The notes beneath the pieces are model-generated. The model did not search any database, was not told the origin of the DNA, and saw only the letters and a program-made list of their open reading frames with translations. This document shows positions 25,801-38,822 of a stretch of 64,000 bases of DNA, piece by piece. Origin of the DNA: Motacilla alba alba (Eukaryota > Chordata > Aves > Passeriformes > Motacillidae); the NCBI RefSeq assembly GCF_015832195.1, contig NC_052026.1, positions 10,461,619 to 10,525,618 on the forward strand, in the 5' to 3' direction. The first letter of the stretch is position 1. Each line of letters starts with the position of its first letter. The position numbers and the translations under genes are program-made.

Positions 25801-26539
25801 CACTCTGGTTAATTGCAACTACAGCAGAGCAAAACCATCTGCTAAAGTGATCAAGGTCGTAGGTTTTGAGTTATGAACATTAGAGAAAGTCATAGATACC
25901 GTTCTTCTTGTCATTTCTTGTGGTGGAACCCCACAGAGAGATCCCCCATCCGTGGTCTGGAGTGGTTGTCGCTGTTGTTTGCTAAGTGCCAGCCATGTGC
26001 TCCATCCCCTGCCAGCCCCGTGCTGCTGCAGCTGCCACCACACTGTGCTGCTTCTGCTTGCTCTGCTTGTCTGTGTTGTTCCTAACTCTTCCATATTTTT
26101 CAAGGGTGTTTGGTGCAACCCTGTGTTGGAAAATAGGAAAAAAACAAAGGAAAGTTTCGTCACCAAGTTAGGAACATCTGGAGCTGCAAGATTTTCCACA
26201 CATTGTAACAACAAAGCTCTGTTTTAGCCATTTTAATCAGGTTTTTTGCCATTGATGCTATCACAACATTCTTTGCTTAGTAAAAGTTTGTGCCTGTGGC
26301 ATCCTTGGACTGTCCATGAGGACTGCAAAAGGAATGATTCCTCTGTTTCTGTGTTTGTCACTGCTCATCACTCTCTCCTGGCTTTCAAACTGCTCTTTTT
26401 TCTCAACATAAACTTGCTCTGTAAACATCTCCACAGATTTCTTTTTTTCTGTATTCAGAATGGAAAAAACTTCCCTGGGAAAAAAGAATCTATAAGGCCC
26501 TCAACAGAGAATTAAATAAGAATGGGAATTTATATCCCA
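22801..26539. other. AT-rich non-coding stretch, no gene recognised
   Basis: It contains T-rich tracts near 23010-23090 and an A13 run at 24232-24244. The segment near 24400-24560 keeps some CpGs and could be regulatory. No exon or RNA gene recognised. Confidence 0.55.
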
Positions 26540-26680
26540 GAAAGAATTATCTGGATTTAAAATTAGATATCTGCAGTTCATATACTATTAGCAGACTAAT
26601 TCTAAAGCAAGCTTTCCGTTTCTATTAATTCAATTCTCAGTAAATGCTAATGAACTTTTATAATGAATTGGATACATTTT
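26540..26680. promoter_or_regulatory. Candidate homeodomain-site cluster
   Basis: About 140 bp hold many TAAT/ATTA cores (AAATTAG, CTATTAGC, CTAATTC, CTATTAATTC, GCTAATG, ATAATGAATTGG). Dense TAAT cores are common in enhancers of developmental genes but also arise in AT-rich DNA, so confidence is low. Confidence 0.2.
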
Positions 26681-29600
26681 CTGTTTTAAGTGAGGAAGGC
26701 TTAGTATTATTTGTTGAATGGCAGGACAGAAAAGATTGCAGTGTACCTTTATTCCCAAAACACTAAGAGCAGAATTCAGACATTTTGATGATGTTCTTAT
26801 TGTGTTTAGCCTTCCTGAACATGATTGTTATAAAAGGATATTAAACCTCCTTTTTTTGTCTCTGCAATGCACAATTATACTTGTGGATTGTCTATGCTCA
26901 GAGTTCATACTGTGTAAATGAGAAATGTTACAGAACCAGCTTTTATTGTCCAAACTCCTAACCATGGACAGGAAGGCTGATATTCTGAGAGGAGCAATCA
27001 GTAATTTCTGCTTTTTGAACAAAATTCTGATGTGGTTGTAGCCATTTTCTGTACACATAAAAAAACATCATGGCCTTTTATGCCCTTTAAAACCTGTTTG
27101 TTTGATTTTTCTGTCTTACCACTACTACCATAGCTCTCTTTCAGTTCATAGTAGTTAATGTTATATTTGTGTTGCCAGCTTAACCTTCTAGGGTAAAGAG
27201 TATCTCAGCCATAAGATTATAGAAATGGTTATGGAAATTCAGGTGAAAGGTTCACCTAATTCAGCAATCCAGTGTGAACTGTGCTTAGTTTTGAAAGAAT
27301 AAAGAATGGAGAAAGGATGCTAGAAGGCAAAAACTGTTTTTCCACATCTCAAACTTACTGAACATTTATTCTAGTGGCATAACTAAGTGGGAGTTAAATC
27401 TGTTGAAATGCAGTAGAAATTTGTAAAAATAACTTAAAAATTCATGTACCATTCTGTGCCCATAATTCAATTCAAATGTGTGTGTATTAATTCTGATTTC
27501 AGCATGGTGTGATGTATATGCTAAGTTATGACTGACAACCTAAAATTAGAATTTCAGTTTGTACAAAGAAAAACAAATTATTTAATCAATGTACAGAACT
27601 GAGGAAGCAATTATATGAGTTCTGTGATATCTTTGTTCACACAGAGGAATACTACACATTCTCTGTACTAAGGTGCACTCTTTAGATTTATAGGTTAAAT
27701 AATAGACTTTATGAAGTCAGTAATTTTTGCAAGGTTCAGTTGTTTCTTTTCATAAGAGCATTTTCTGATCTGTAAACCTTAGAACCAAAAAATTTCTGAA
27801 AATGTTCCTTTTTCATTTTTCCTTTAAATAACATTAGTCTCTAAGTGTAAGTCATTGGAAGGACCTTATTTTAAAATGGTGTGCATGTGGTCCTTAACTT
27901 CTGAGAAGTGGTTGCTGCCTGAGCTTTGTAGCTACTGCCTTGTTTTAGTTGTAAAATACTGGTTCTGACATGGTACAGAGACAGCAGAAATGACCAAGAG
28001 AAGGTAGAATCAGCTAAAACAAAGGAAAACAAGTGCAAAGGAGCAGTAAATTTTTTTTTCTTCTATCAGTTCAAAGTCTTGTCCATCTGCTCTTAATTTA
28101 CTGTCATGCAGATGTTGGCTCTTTCACTGCTGTTGGGCCACACAATGAATCAAATTCTGTTTCCTAATTTCCACCATTTTAAGTTATGTTCCTAGGAAAT
28201 GGAATTCTGCAGTTTCTTGCCTCTCTTCATGACAGCTGGAGGAAAGGAATGAGGTGAAGAGAGGAAGCTGGCGGTGTAAACCTTTCACTTGGGACTCACC
28301 TGGGTCCTTCACTTTGGCTTGCAAAGTGTTGAAGTTTTCTATGTCTTTGACAGCCTTTAGGTGAGGACTTTCTGTGGCCATTGCATTCTCTCTTTATTTA
28401 GATACAACTGTGAAGAATTTGTCTTATTTTTGCTAGATGCTATCCAGTGCTTTAATGATATTTCATAGAAATAAAGGTGAAAATGTTCTATGGCTGAATA
28501 GAAAAAGAAAACCCAGATGGCTTGCTTCATGCTGTCCTCTTCCAATAAAGTCAAAATTACATGAAAACCTTGGAGTATTCCTTCTCAGATTTTATTTGAT
28601 GATTTCAATATGTCTGATTTCTTTATTTCAATTATGTTGAATTAAGGATATATATATAGTTGGGAAAGAATTTTAAATAAACTTTGGGCTCAAAAAGACT
28701 CCAAGTTCATGGATCTGCTTAAAGGTTAACTGCTTTTCATAAGATGTGAGAGGAATTTGGTATGAAGTGACAAAAGTCTGGGTATTAGGCATGTTCTAAA
28801 GATATGAAGCTGCAGTCATTGCTCTGTTGTGCTCTCCAAGTGTCTGTGCATCAGGATTTGCAATTGCTGCAACTTTAGAGTGCCCACACTTCATGTGCAC
28901 TGACTAGGCAAAGTGCAAATAAAACTAAGACAGACTTCGGGTACTTCTGGATGCCAGAGCAAGGGAGGTTTTGGCAGATGGTATCCAGGTCTGCTTGGAG
29001 TGCCTGTGTAAGATATGTGATGCTTATGTTTGGCTTCAGCCTATAATTACATTGTGAGGTCATTATCTGATAGCTTTAGTTTAAAACCGTCAGTTTTAAA
29101 ATACAGATAGCTTGATGGGCAAAATTGTGGACCACATCACCCCTTTTGAAGGAAAATAAAGGCTGCAGAACAAGGAAAGACTTTGAGCACTTGTATTATG
29201 CACTGCAGCGATAGCTATTGTGAAATTGTACCAGCTATTGTGAAATGACCATTTTTGTGGTGAATGTCTGTAGCAGACTTCCTTTCCCCAAAAAAAGCAT
29301 ATTGAGATGTTGTTGTCTCGACTCTCAGAAGAGCTTTCCAAATTGATTTTTAAAATCTAAGCAATTAATTTACTTTACTTATGTAAGCTATTAAATGTAA
29401 ATGCTTCACTTTCAAGGGGAACCTAAATCATTTGTACATTGTGGTGTAATCATTTTCCATCAGAATCAGAAGAGTTTCCAGCAAAGCTTTCTCCCACACA
29501 GTCAGTATGCAGCCCCTCTTCTTACACATGCTGGTGTGGGTTTTTCCATGAACACTTTTTGCTCTTTAGTTATTTGTTGTAATTATCAAGTTCATTTTTC

Positions 29601-30179
29601 TCTAATAGATGTGATTAAGTATATTTAGCACTGTGTAATGAGTTTTCTGCCTGGTTGCATTCTGGCTAATAAGGAATTCCTTAGAGTCTCTTCTGACAGC
29701 TGCTGTGGATCCCAGGTTTGTGCTGCCACAAGAGACCTCTTCCATGAATTGCTAACATTAGAGAAATTAACTCGGTTAGACTAACCATAAAATCTGGGCT
29801 GAAATTTGATTACGAATAGATCTTGTGCTAGCTTTCAGCAGCACTGATATTGTGGTGTTCTCCTGCACAGAGAGACCCACCAAAAAATCATCATCGTCCA
29901 AAAATACTTTTGCACTCACGCCTAGTGAGTATGTAAACTTCTTTGTGAAGGCTGTAATTATTTTTTTTAAAATGGTTGAAAACAATACAGCCAATAATTG
30001 TTCAGCATTCTTGTTGCAGTAGCTTGTTTTTTGTTGTTTTTTTTAGCTCTTATGATCCATCTGCTAACTTACCGGTCTATGGATAATGGTTTTGTTATCC
30101 ATACTACTTCCTATTATTATACCAGCTCCCAAATTTGTGAGGCTGAAAATGATGGGAGCAATCTGTACTGGGTGATGCA
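26681..30179. other. AT-rich non-coding stretch, no gene recognised
   Basis: No coding character. It includes a 14-bp direct repeat AGCTATTGTGAAAT at 29213-29226 and 29233-29246. A CCAAT box lies at 29991-29995, flanked by AACAAT (29981-29986) and ATTGTT (29997-30002), which form an inverted pair of SOX-type sites about 190 bp before the X-box patch. Confidence 0.55.
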
Positions 30180-30310
30180 GTGCTGTGGCTGAGTTGCTTA
30201 GCAACAGTGGCTGCAGCCCCTGCGCCCGCTCTCCGGAAGGGGGATACAGAGACAGGGAGATGGAATAAATGCACCTTCAACGGGGCTGACTCGAGGAGGG
30301 AATGATGAAG
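30180..30310. promoter_or_regulatory. Promoter-like patch with X-box and ETS-type site
   Basis: GTTGCTTAGCAAC at 30193-30205 is a near-perfect palindrome fitting the RFX X-box pattern (two GTTGC/GCAAC arms around a short centre). A CCGGAAG ETS/GABP-type core lies 27 bp further on, at 30233-30239. The patch is GC-richer than its surroundings and has about five CpGs. X-boxes and ETS sites often occur together in promoters, including those of ciliary genes. No TATA box is seen and no first exon can be assigned. Confidence 0.4.
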
Positions 30311-32329
30311 GCTGGAAGTTATTTTGCTGCCAAGTGCCAGTGAGTGTGGGAAAAGTCATCCCTAAACAGGTCTTGTGAAAAAGGGAAAAAAATGGAAAGT
30401 GGTGAGTTGACTTTCTGAATTACTGGAAAAGAATGAAAATCCAGCAGTAAATGGGTTTTCTCGCTAACTGTGAGCCTGTGCTGCATTATGAGGTCTTTTC
30501 TACTGTGGTGCATAATCATTACAGAAAATGTGTAATCATAACCATGTGTCTTCTATTTATCACTACAATTGAGTACCAAATTCATGGAGAATAGGGATTG
30601 AAAATTAATGCCAAGTTACCTCTTAAATTCCCTGCTGGTATGTTAATTACATAAAGACTGTTCATAATAGGGTTAGTGGTAATGTAATAAATATGGATGG
30701 GTCTACAGTTTTAAATTCTTTTGAGATCTGAACAACTCTACATTTAGGATCACACAGTATTAATTGCTAGGAACTATATTTCAATCCTCTTCTGGTTTCC
30801 AGTCAAATATTTTACAAAGACTTGTGTGATTACTGAAGTATCACAGTGTTCAGTGTTATTTTCAGTTCCGTACATCCCACACCCTCCAGCCTTTGGAAAT
30901 CATCTGTGCTTGAAGCCTCTCTGTAGAGTGAGGTATCACTTTGCTATAATATTTAGTACAAAATATCAGCCTCTAGGAAGCATAAAATGTAGAAGGGACT
31001 AGGAAGTAAGTTGATGCAGATATACCCAAGTTTGTTAAGGGGCTCTTATCTGCAGTCGCCAGCATCACACAGAATTTTTGCAAGTGCTGGTTATTGCTGC
31101 TAGTCAGTGCTGCTCTGCAATTAGTGTTGGAGCACCTTGATAAGGTGGATATATAGGAACTAAGAACAGATAACATAAATGCAAACAAAGAAATTTCAGT
31201 CTTTTAACCTCCTTTGTACTTGTTTATTTCTGAACTGACTCTTGAGCAAGCAAGCAAAATGGGGTTGCTTTTTTCAGTTCCTTTGCAGGAAAAATATGCT
31301 CAGAAATTTAAAGACCTAATTATTTAAGAGTTTCTGTTGCTTCACTTCCATGTTTTGCAAATGGTGCTGCACTCATCATAAGCCTGGTCCTAAAATTCAT
31401 CATAAGAAAGACACTGCTTATCATAAAAGCAGGGGTTTTGATCTAAGTGGGAGTCTGTGGGCTCATTTTTAGAAGGTCAGATTGATAGACAATATCTCAC
31501 AGTCTAGATAGTGACTCTATCAAACTAATTCTTAAACACATAGTAGTACAATGAATTATTCCTGTCTTGGAAGTATGGTTTATGACCTTTCTGCCCCAGG
31601 TATTATTGCTGATTATTATCTGAGAATGGGTAGTAGCATGCTTTTTGTTTCATTGGGTTTTGTGGTTGATTTGAGGGTTTTTTATTTTAACTCAGTTTTG
31701 TTTTTTAAGCAAATCTATTTTATGAACCCCTTAATGCAGCAGATTTATGATAAAATAAATTTATCTTATGGCAAGGTAATAAAGAAATGCCCTTCATCTT
31801 CCTTTTCTTCTAGAGGTTATTGTTTAAACTAGTATCTTATGTTGTAGAGATTAATATTTCTATGGCCTTTTATTTTCCTTTTTTTTAAACACCAATTTGC
31901 AGAAAAGTATGAGGATTTTAGAATATTGTAATTTATTTTGCAAAATCTACACTTGCTAATTGCTGGCTTTTCAAAAACAAAATGGTAGAATTCTTCACAC
32001 ATGGCTGCATAAAAGATGGACCTATTTTGTATATAGAATATTGCCTGTCCTTTAGATCTATGTGTTTTGCTTATGGAATAAACCAAAGTAGGAGAGATAA
32101 ACTAATATTTTGTATAAGCTCAGCCAGACAATACACATGATAAAGATGTTTCATCTTCTTATGTATGCAGAAAATATGAAAAATTGTAGTTTACACATAT
32201 TTTCTCAATTCAAGTGTAAAATTGGGCCCCCAGATTGCCCTGGGCCACGGTGGTTGTGTTAAAGAAGCACTATTTACCTAGCAGCTGAGTGAAAAATGAT
32301 CAGAATATTAGACTCATCTAGGCCACATT
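30311..32329. other. AT-rich non-coding stretch, no gene recognised
   Basis: I see no exon, RNA gene or transposon. A small repetition of CATCATAAG/TTATCATAA occurs near 31375-31425. Confidence 0.6.
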
Positions 32330-32560
32330 AAGAAGCCATTGCATTTCCCGACTATTTTATGCTATCTCAATATGAAAACAGAGCAATTTCAGCTCATATC
32401 AGGTTATGATCGGCAATTACAGTTGCATAATTCACCTAGTCGTCTCTTTTCAGGGCCTTTATTTTCCCTCTTGGTGACATTCCTGAGAAAGTGCCTGATA
32501 AAAATGTCATATATCATCCTGGCTTTAAAACTCGTAAGGGGGTAATCTGCTATGCCTTGC
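32330..32560. promoter_or_regulatory. Candidate conserved non-coding element (first half of a pair)
   Basis: The stretch keeps CpGs (CCCGAC, ATCGGC, GTCGTC, CTCGTA) amid AT-rich sequence. It has TTATGATCGGCAATTACAG-type homeodomain and bZIP-like sites and no simple repeats. CpG retention in AT-rich DNA can signal constraint, because unconstrained methylated CpGs decay. With the next element it forms the strongest enhancer-like block in the window by eye. Confidence 0.35.
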
Positions 32561-32669
32561 TGAGCCTATATTCATCACTGGATTTTTGACTTGGAGGGGT
32601 CATGACACTCATAATTTCCTTTTTGATATTGTCCTCACTAGATATGACAAGGGGCTGTAAAAGCCGCGT

Positions 32670-32990
32670 TGTAGGCTGTGGTTAAGAGCCGTTCCAGTGG
32701 GGCTCATCACCAGCAATAACAGTGCATTACTGGGGATTGTGCAGTACTTGGCCGTTTCGAAGATAATTAGATTTGATGTCAACATTTCTTTATCACCTGC
32801 ATCCTTTTGTGCATCTGCGTGTCAAGTTGTTATTTCCGGATTTATTAGCACCCTCAGAGCTACTATCTATCTGTCAGCCTGTGTGGTGTTTGTGTTGACA
32901 GTTGTAAAGTTAATTACTAGTACTAATGAGCATCGGGCTTTTGGTGGACATGGCATTTTGGGCATTTAAAACTGTAATTAGATTTTTTTT
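32670..32990. promoter_or_regulatory. Candidate conserved non-coding element (second half of a pair)
   Basis: Three TAATTA homeodomain palindromes occur at 32764-32769, 32911-32916 and 32975-32980. The first and third extend to an identical 11-mer, TAATTAGATTT, 211 bp apart. CpGs are retained (AGCCGCG, AGCCGTT, GGCCGTTTCG, CTGCGTG, TTCCGG, CATCGGG). A reading frame at 32697-32969 resembles no protein. The pattern fits a developmental enhancer; this is inferred. Confidence 0.38.
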
Positions 32991-34084
32991 TTCCTTTGTG
33001 TACAGCCACAGGAAAAATGCAGAAAAAGGAAAAGAAACTGAAATGGAGCACCCTGACCAGAAATCTCCATTTCCAATTTGACATTCTTTGCAGTGCCTCT
33101 AATTCAAAAAACTCAAACAAGCAGTTTGCTTTGTGCTGCATTTTCTTCTCATCATTAACTCCATGAATATTTGTTTTATCATGTCATCCAAACCCAGATC
33201 TTAAGGGGAAAAAAAAGTTTTGTTTTTAGATGACTTTATTAAAAACATGTCCAGATAGTGTGTGTATCAGCCTTTCCTTTTTCTGTAACAGTATTTGTAA
33301 TTTTGCCCAAAGATAATATAATTATTGTGGTTAAAAATAAATTTCTAACAACATCAAAATTAGCCCATCTTCTGATCCTTCTCCTTTTAATGTAATAATG
33401 TATTAAACCCAGTGAACACATAGACACTTCTTGTTTATTATACAATTGTAAATCCAGAGTAATTTCAGTGAAGTGGGATTAACAGAAATGTAACAGAAAG
33501 AAGAATTTTGATACTTATTTGCCTTGCGTACATGTTAAATTTCCTATGCTGTAAATCATATTACCAGCTCTTTTATGTGATGTTCCAAGTAACATATAAG
33601 TCATAGGATTTAGAATAATGGCACTTATATATGACATATACTTTATGTAAGTATATTGTTTATTCCGCTGCTGCAACTAAGATCCACTCCCTTGCTGCTG
33701 TTTCTATTTGCTTTCTATTTATCATTATCTGCCATTTTGTTAAACAACTACCCTTCCCAGACATAAATCATCTGTAAAAATACTCTGGCTCAGAGAAAAT
33801 TTCACCCTGGCACTGAAATGATGAGATAACCATTTTCATCTCTTGTTGAAGCATTGAGATTTATTGGGCTTTGATGGGCTACAGACCAGACATCATTCTC
33901 TGCTAAACAGACTCCCACTTGCATTTATTCTTATTGCATTTAGCAATTCAAAATGGAGCTCCTGAAGTCCCTGCAGAGCCCCTTCCCAGCTTAGGTGGGG
34001 CACAGGACGTCAGTGTTATTACTTTATATTAGATAAGGAAGGGACACACACTGAAGCATGTGGTGATTCAGATGATTTTTTTAT
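32991..34084. other. Non-coding stretch between candidate elements
   Basis: No gene recognised. The segment 33640-33960 has few simple repeats and several GATA, TAAT and TGACAT-like sites. It could be a further regulatory element, but less distinctly than its neighbours. Confidence 0.45.
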
Positions 34085-34350
34085 TTCCGTTTAGCGGTGA
34101 TGACAGAATGTCATAGTGAAATGACTTCAAAAGTCATTTTTCCCTCTGCCCTGGTTCTGCAGCCTTGTCCCTCGAGGGCACTTCCATTGTACAGTTATAT
34201 TAATTCTGCTAACTTTCAGACTTCATTGCTGACAATAGGCCTTTTGGCTTTCTCAGACTATTACATTAAATTTCCCATCAAACCATGTCAGCCTCTGAGG
34301 TCAGAGATTCCAGGAGAAGCTTTAGATATTTTGCCTTTTGACTTCATGGG
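34085..34350. promoter_or_regulatory. Candidate element with phased TGAC half-site array
   Basis: ATGAC (34100-34104), GTCAT (34110-34114), ATGAC (34121-34125) and GTCAT (34133-34137) alternate in orientation with start spacings of 10, 11 and 12 bp, close to one DNA turn. The last two belong to a perfect inverted repeat AAATGACTT-CAA-AAGTCATTT (34119-34139). TGAC/GTCA is the half-site of AP-1, CREB and MAF bZIP factors, of some nuclear receptors and, as TGACAG, of MEIS/PKNOX. Which factor binds is not known. Confidence 0.4.
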
Positions 34351-37300
34351 CAAGTATTTCTAAATTGCTTTTAGCTTTGTTTTTCCAGTGTCAGAAATCA
34401 TATTGAACCTATCTGCGAACTCAGACAATGTGTGTTTGTCAGGTGAAGGACAAATGGTTGGAGGGGTGGCGAGGGTGTGCAGGGACAGCCAAACACGTGT
34501 TGGTGGGAGCACTCCTGTCCTCGGCTGTGGCAGTGTCAGTGAGGGTCAGGCACCCTTGGCCAGCTGCATTTCTCAAGGCAGCACTGCCTGACCATGCATT
34601 TCACACACACACACCCTGGGTCGTTCTCTAAATTCCTATCTTCCCAAAAGAAAAGCTTTTGTTTTATCTCAGTGTACTTTTAATGTTGACTAGTTTCACT
34701 ACTCTGCAGGGTTTTTTTGGCACTTTTATAGGAAAATTTGGTGGAACAATCTTCAGTTCACACCTGGGGAAACTGAGGCACAGAGAGATGAGCTGGTATA
34801 GCAAGGTCATGAAGGGACAGGAACACAGGGACTCTCCTTCACACAGTCTTGTCCACTGTCAGTGTCTGGAAACAGTTACCTTGAGAGTGTTTTGAAGAAT
34901 TAAAGTACAGTGGACTTAAAGCAGTTTATTTTCATAAACCACGATTCATGTAAGAATCACCAAAATCTTAGGTTGTACTATGTGACCATTAAGTTGTTTT
35001 TAGATTATTGAACAAGCTTTGCTGCTGCTGCATTTTTTTCTCTATATTTATCAAGATTCTCAGCCTTCTTCAAATAATATATAAATTGTTTTAACTTGAT
35101 GCATTTTTTTTTCTCCTTGAAATAATTTTACATTATGAGGGGTTAAAAAAGGGTTTTATACCAGCACTTGTCAAATGAGATTTTAAATTTCTCACAGATA
35201 AACACCCAATGTTCAACTGGAAACACACTATTTAAAAAAAAAGTGTTACTGCATGCAGAATACAATTAAGTTTAAAATGCTACAGAATTGTAGGAAAACC
35301 CCAGGCTTTCATTGATAGAAAAACACATGAAAAAATTAAGAGCATGGATAGCATATAGAATTCAGCAAAAATCAGTGTGTGCAGATTTTTAGCCTCTATT
35401 TTGAATTTGCAATCTTGGTTTCTATATTTAGAAAACAGAAATTCTGCAGCATGTTCTTCCCCCAAAAGTCTGTTATTTAATACAGCAAATGAAGAGACTT
35501 TTCAGACAAAAATATTTCACCCTGAAAGCAAACTCTGCTATCTTTTTTTGCTGGTAATTTTAAAGCACCAAAATTAGAACTGCCTGAATTCTTAGCTGAG
35601 GTTTACATCCGTAGAGGGGAATGTGTGTGCAGAATAACAGGCAGGGCTGGAGAAAGATGAGCTGAGGAAGGCAGTGTCGATGTGTTACTACCTGCTTGCA
35701 GCCATAAGGCCGGGGAGTCATTTGTGACACTCTGGGGACAATTTTGTCACCCTGACAGTAATGCTGTTATGCACCAACTTGACACACAGGAAGAATCCAT
35801 AAAGACAGATAAGTAACTGTGAAAGTGGCTGGGGATCAGCCTGAGTGCTACCACTCACCTGCAGTGACAAATAGATAGTCATGAAGGATTGGAAATCCTG
35901 CCCAGCACAGAGAGATGTCAGTCCAAAGCCAGACTGCTGCCTGGTTACATGGAGGCTGTAGTAAAAATACACAAAAGGTGCATGCACACAAGGGCCCCAG
36001 GCGTGAGGATGAGAAGGTTCACTTCTAAGTGTATTAGTTCTTCTTTGTAGCATTTTTCCCTTAAGAATAATTTCACAATTGGACCAAATTCTTATATTAA
36101 TTGCATTTGATTGGGCTAATTCCTGCAATTTTAATTGAAGTGGGTATATGTTAAGGTTGGTTCAATGAAAATGAGATTTTGGCCATTGTGATTTTTGTGG
36201 GAGCCAATGGGTCTGTTTCCAGGTGTCATTTTTTAGTAATTATTTTATACCAATAGAGGTCCCCATCTGCAAATCCAATGAAGACTTTGTGACTTAAGAA
36301 ATGCATTCTGCTTTTAAAAATACTGTACTTCAGCTTTTGCAGTCAACCATAAGTGCTAAAAATCAGTGCCAAACTGTTTGCTGTTTCTTATGTTCAAAAC
36401 TGTGTTAACTGTTACTGCAAATGCATTTCTTTTTCTTTAAAAAAATGTGATTTGCAGTTTAAAAAATATTTTATAGAAAGCTAATGGTAGTTTTATTGCT
36501 TTTTTGGTTTGTTTGTTTAAGACAAAGGGATGTAATCGAACCTTGAAGACCACTTCTGAATTCAGTCACTCTTTTGTGACTTCTGTTTCATTATTCATGT
36601 TTGATAATTTGAAGTTTATTTCTCAGGAAAGAAGTGAGTTACAACCAAAGACAGATGATGTGCTTGAGTTTCTATTTTGTTTACTTTATAATCTCTGCTT
36701 TTCTCCTTTTCTTCTCAGTCTAGCCACTGGCTTCCACTTTTAAGGAACTTCCCTTTGTAGGCAGCCTCTGAAGTAATTTTGATCCTTGGAAGAGGGACTA
36801 AAAAAACCTGTCAACCATACATTTGCTTACATCCCACATGCTCAGGATTATTTTTTTTTTTCCATGTGTTTTCTTTTTTTCTTCCGATCTGCAAGTTCCT
36901 TGTAGTGTGCTCAGTTCCTTTCCATGCTGCAGCTTTGAGCAGAGCTCTGGGGTGCTGCCTGCCCCCTTCAGTCCCGGGTGGTGCTGAGCTGGAGCTCAGC
37001 AGAGGGTGATGGGTCTGATGCTCAGCCCCAAGTGCCAATCCCAGCCTCTGTGCTGAGCACTTCCACACATCACAGGCACATCTCCCATTGAACTATTTAG
37101 TTCATGCATTGCCAGTTTCTTTTCAATTCTTTGCCTCTTTGGCGCAGTGTTGGGCACAGTCTGCCTGGATGGTTTTGCAGGGTAGGGCGTGTGGTGTGTT
37201 TGGCCTCCTCCCCACGTGATCTCCTCCAGTCACCCTTTTCTTGAGCTGCTCTGGCATGAGCCTTTTGTCCTCTTGATAATGCCCTTCTCTGGAGACCCTG

Positions 37301-38807
37301 AAGAATAAGATTTTGGGTTAGCTGGGGAATCAGTCCCAGTAATGACAAGTCACATAATAAACTTTTGTGCAGTAAGGTACACTGGTTATCATTATCAGCA
37401 CTTTCAAACTATTTAGCAAATACCTAGCTGGTTTCTCCATTGCTGTAATTTATTTGAAGCACAGATAAAGTAAACCTAATAAACCAAAATGGCAAAATCT
37501 ATTTTCTCCCTTGCCCATGCCCTATCTCGAGTTCCTCGTCACAGAATGCTTTTTAGACTTCAATCAAAATATCTCTGCCCTGCTGGATCTTACATTCCTG
37601 CACTGTTTTGTCCTTTTCTGTTTGTTTGGTTCTTTACTTTCCTTTTGTCCATCCCTTGTGATAGAGTACCTGTTCAGACAAGCCTTCCATGGCTTGCAGG
37701 TCTTCTCTTGTGCACTACCAGCCTGGACAAGTGGTTCATTTTCTTTATACGCTTCCATCTTGTCCAAGGCTAGAACAAGTGTTGCATTTGTTAAGAATCA
37801 TGTGTAGCCACTTTAGCCTAGTGTAAGGCTTTTTTCTGATTTTTTTGAGTTGTTGCAGAAATTTGGAGTACCTAGAGAACAGTTTTAATGTAAGAAATAT
37901 CTCAGGAGAAAAAGTTTATAAATTTGGGTTAAACAGACGTTAGTTTATCTCACAGCTGTTGCTGAGATGGTGTCATCCTCCCTGTTCAGGCCCAGCCCGA
38001 CCACCAGATAGACATTTTTGGCTTCTTTAAGACCGTTTCTAATGTGTCTTCAGCTTCTGTTTTTGAGCAGGTAGGGTTTATATTTCCATTGCAGTCTTGA
38101 ACAGTAAAGCCTTTTTAAAGAAATCAAGATTCATGTCTTATTCAAATATAGGAATTATTTGATGAAGATGCAGCAAGTACTCTGAAATTTTTTGGTAAGA
38201 AGTAGCACAGCAGTATCTAACTTTCAATTTTACCATACTTTTGCTGAGTCACAATCATTTGAGCTAATCAAAATTAAGATCAAATACTTCTTCACCAAAA
38301 AGTGCAATTTTTACAAAGCTTAAACTACCCATGATAAATGTCTCTGTTTTATTCAAACAAAATCTGTTTAATTTTTGAGTTTGATCATAAGTTCAAGTTT
38401 TCTGTTATTTAAAAAAAAAAATTTTGTGGCACTTGAAATTGCCTTCTAGAAGGGTAGATCAAACTCATATTTGGTTCATTTTGTTCAGCTTCTTGGCAGA
38501 AATACTATATATTTGATGTTTTTTCGACTTTATCTTATAAAGCTGTGTAATGGCCTGCAGGAGTTAAATGACTGCTGAATAAATTATGGCAGATGTCAAC
38601 TCATCCCACCAGGGATGTCAACTGTAGTGTGAATGTGAATGTCAGGCTCACCTGCCACAAGTCCCACCAAGATGAACATCACCACAAAGAAAACAGCCCA
38701 ACGTTCCGATGACTAAAAACCAACTGTTTCAGCTCAGTTCTATGAATCAGATTGAGTTTTGCATTTTGGAATTATTTGGCCATTATTTGATGAAATAAAT
38801 GCAATGT

Positions 38808-38822
38808 AAAAAAAAAAAAAAA
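38808..38822. repeat. Poly(A) run, 15 bp
   Basis: An uninterrupted A15 run with no transposon recognised upstream. Confidence 0.8.
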
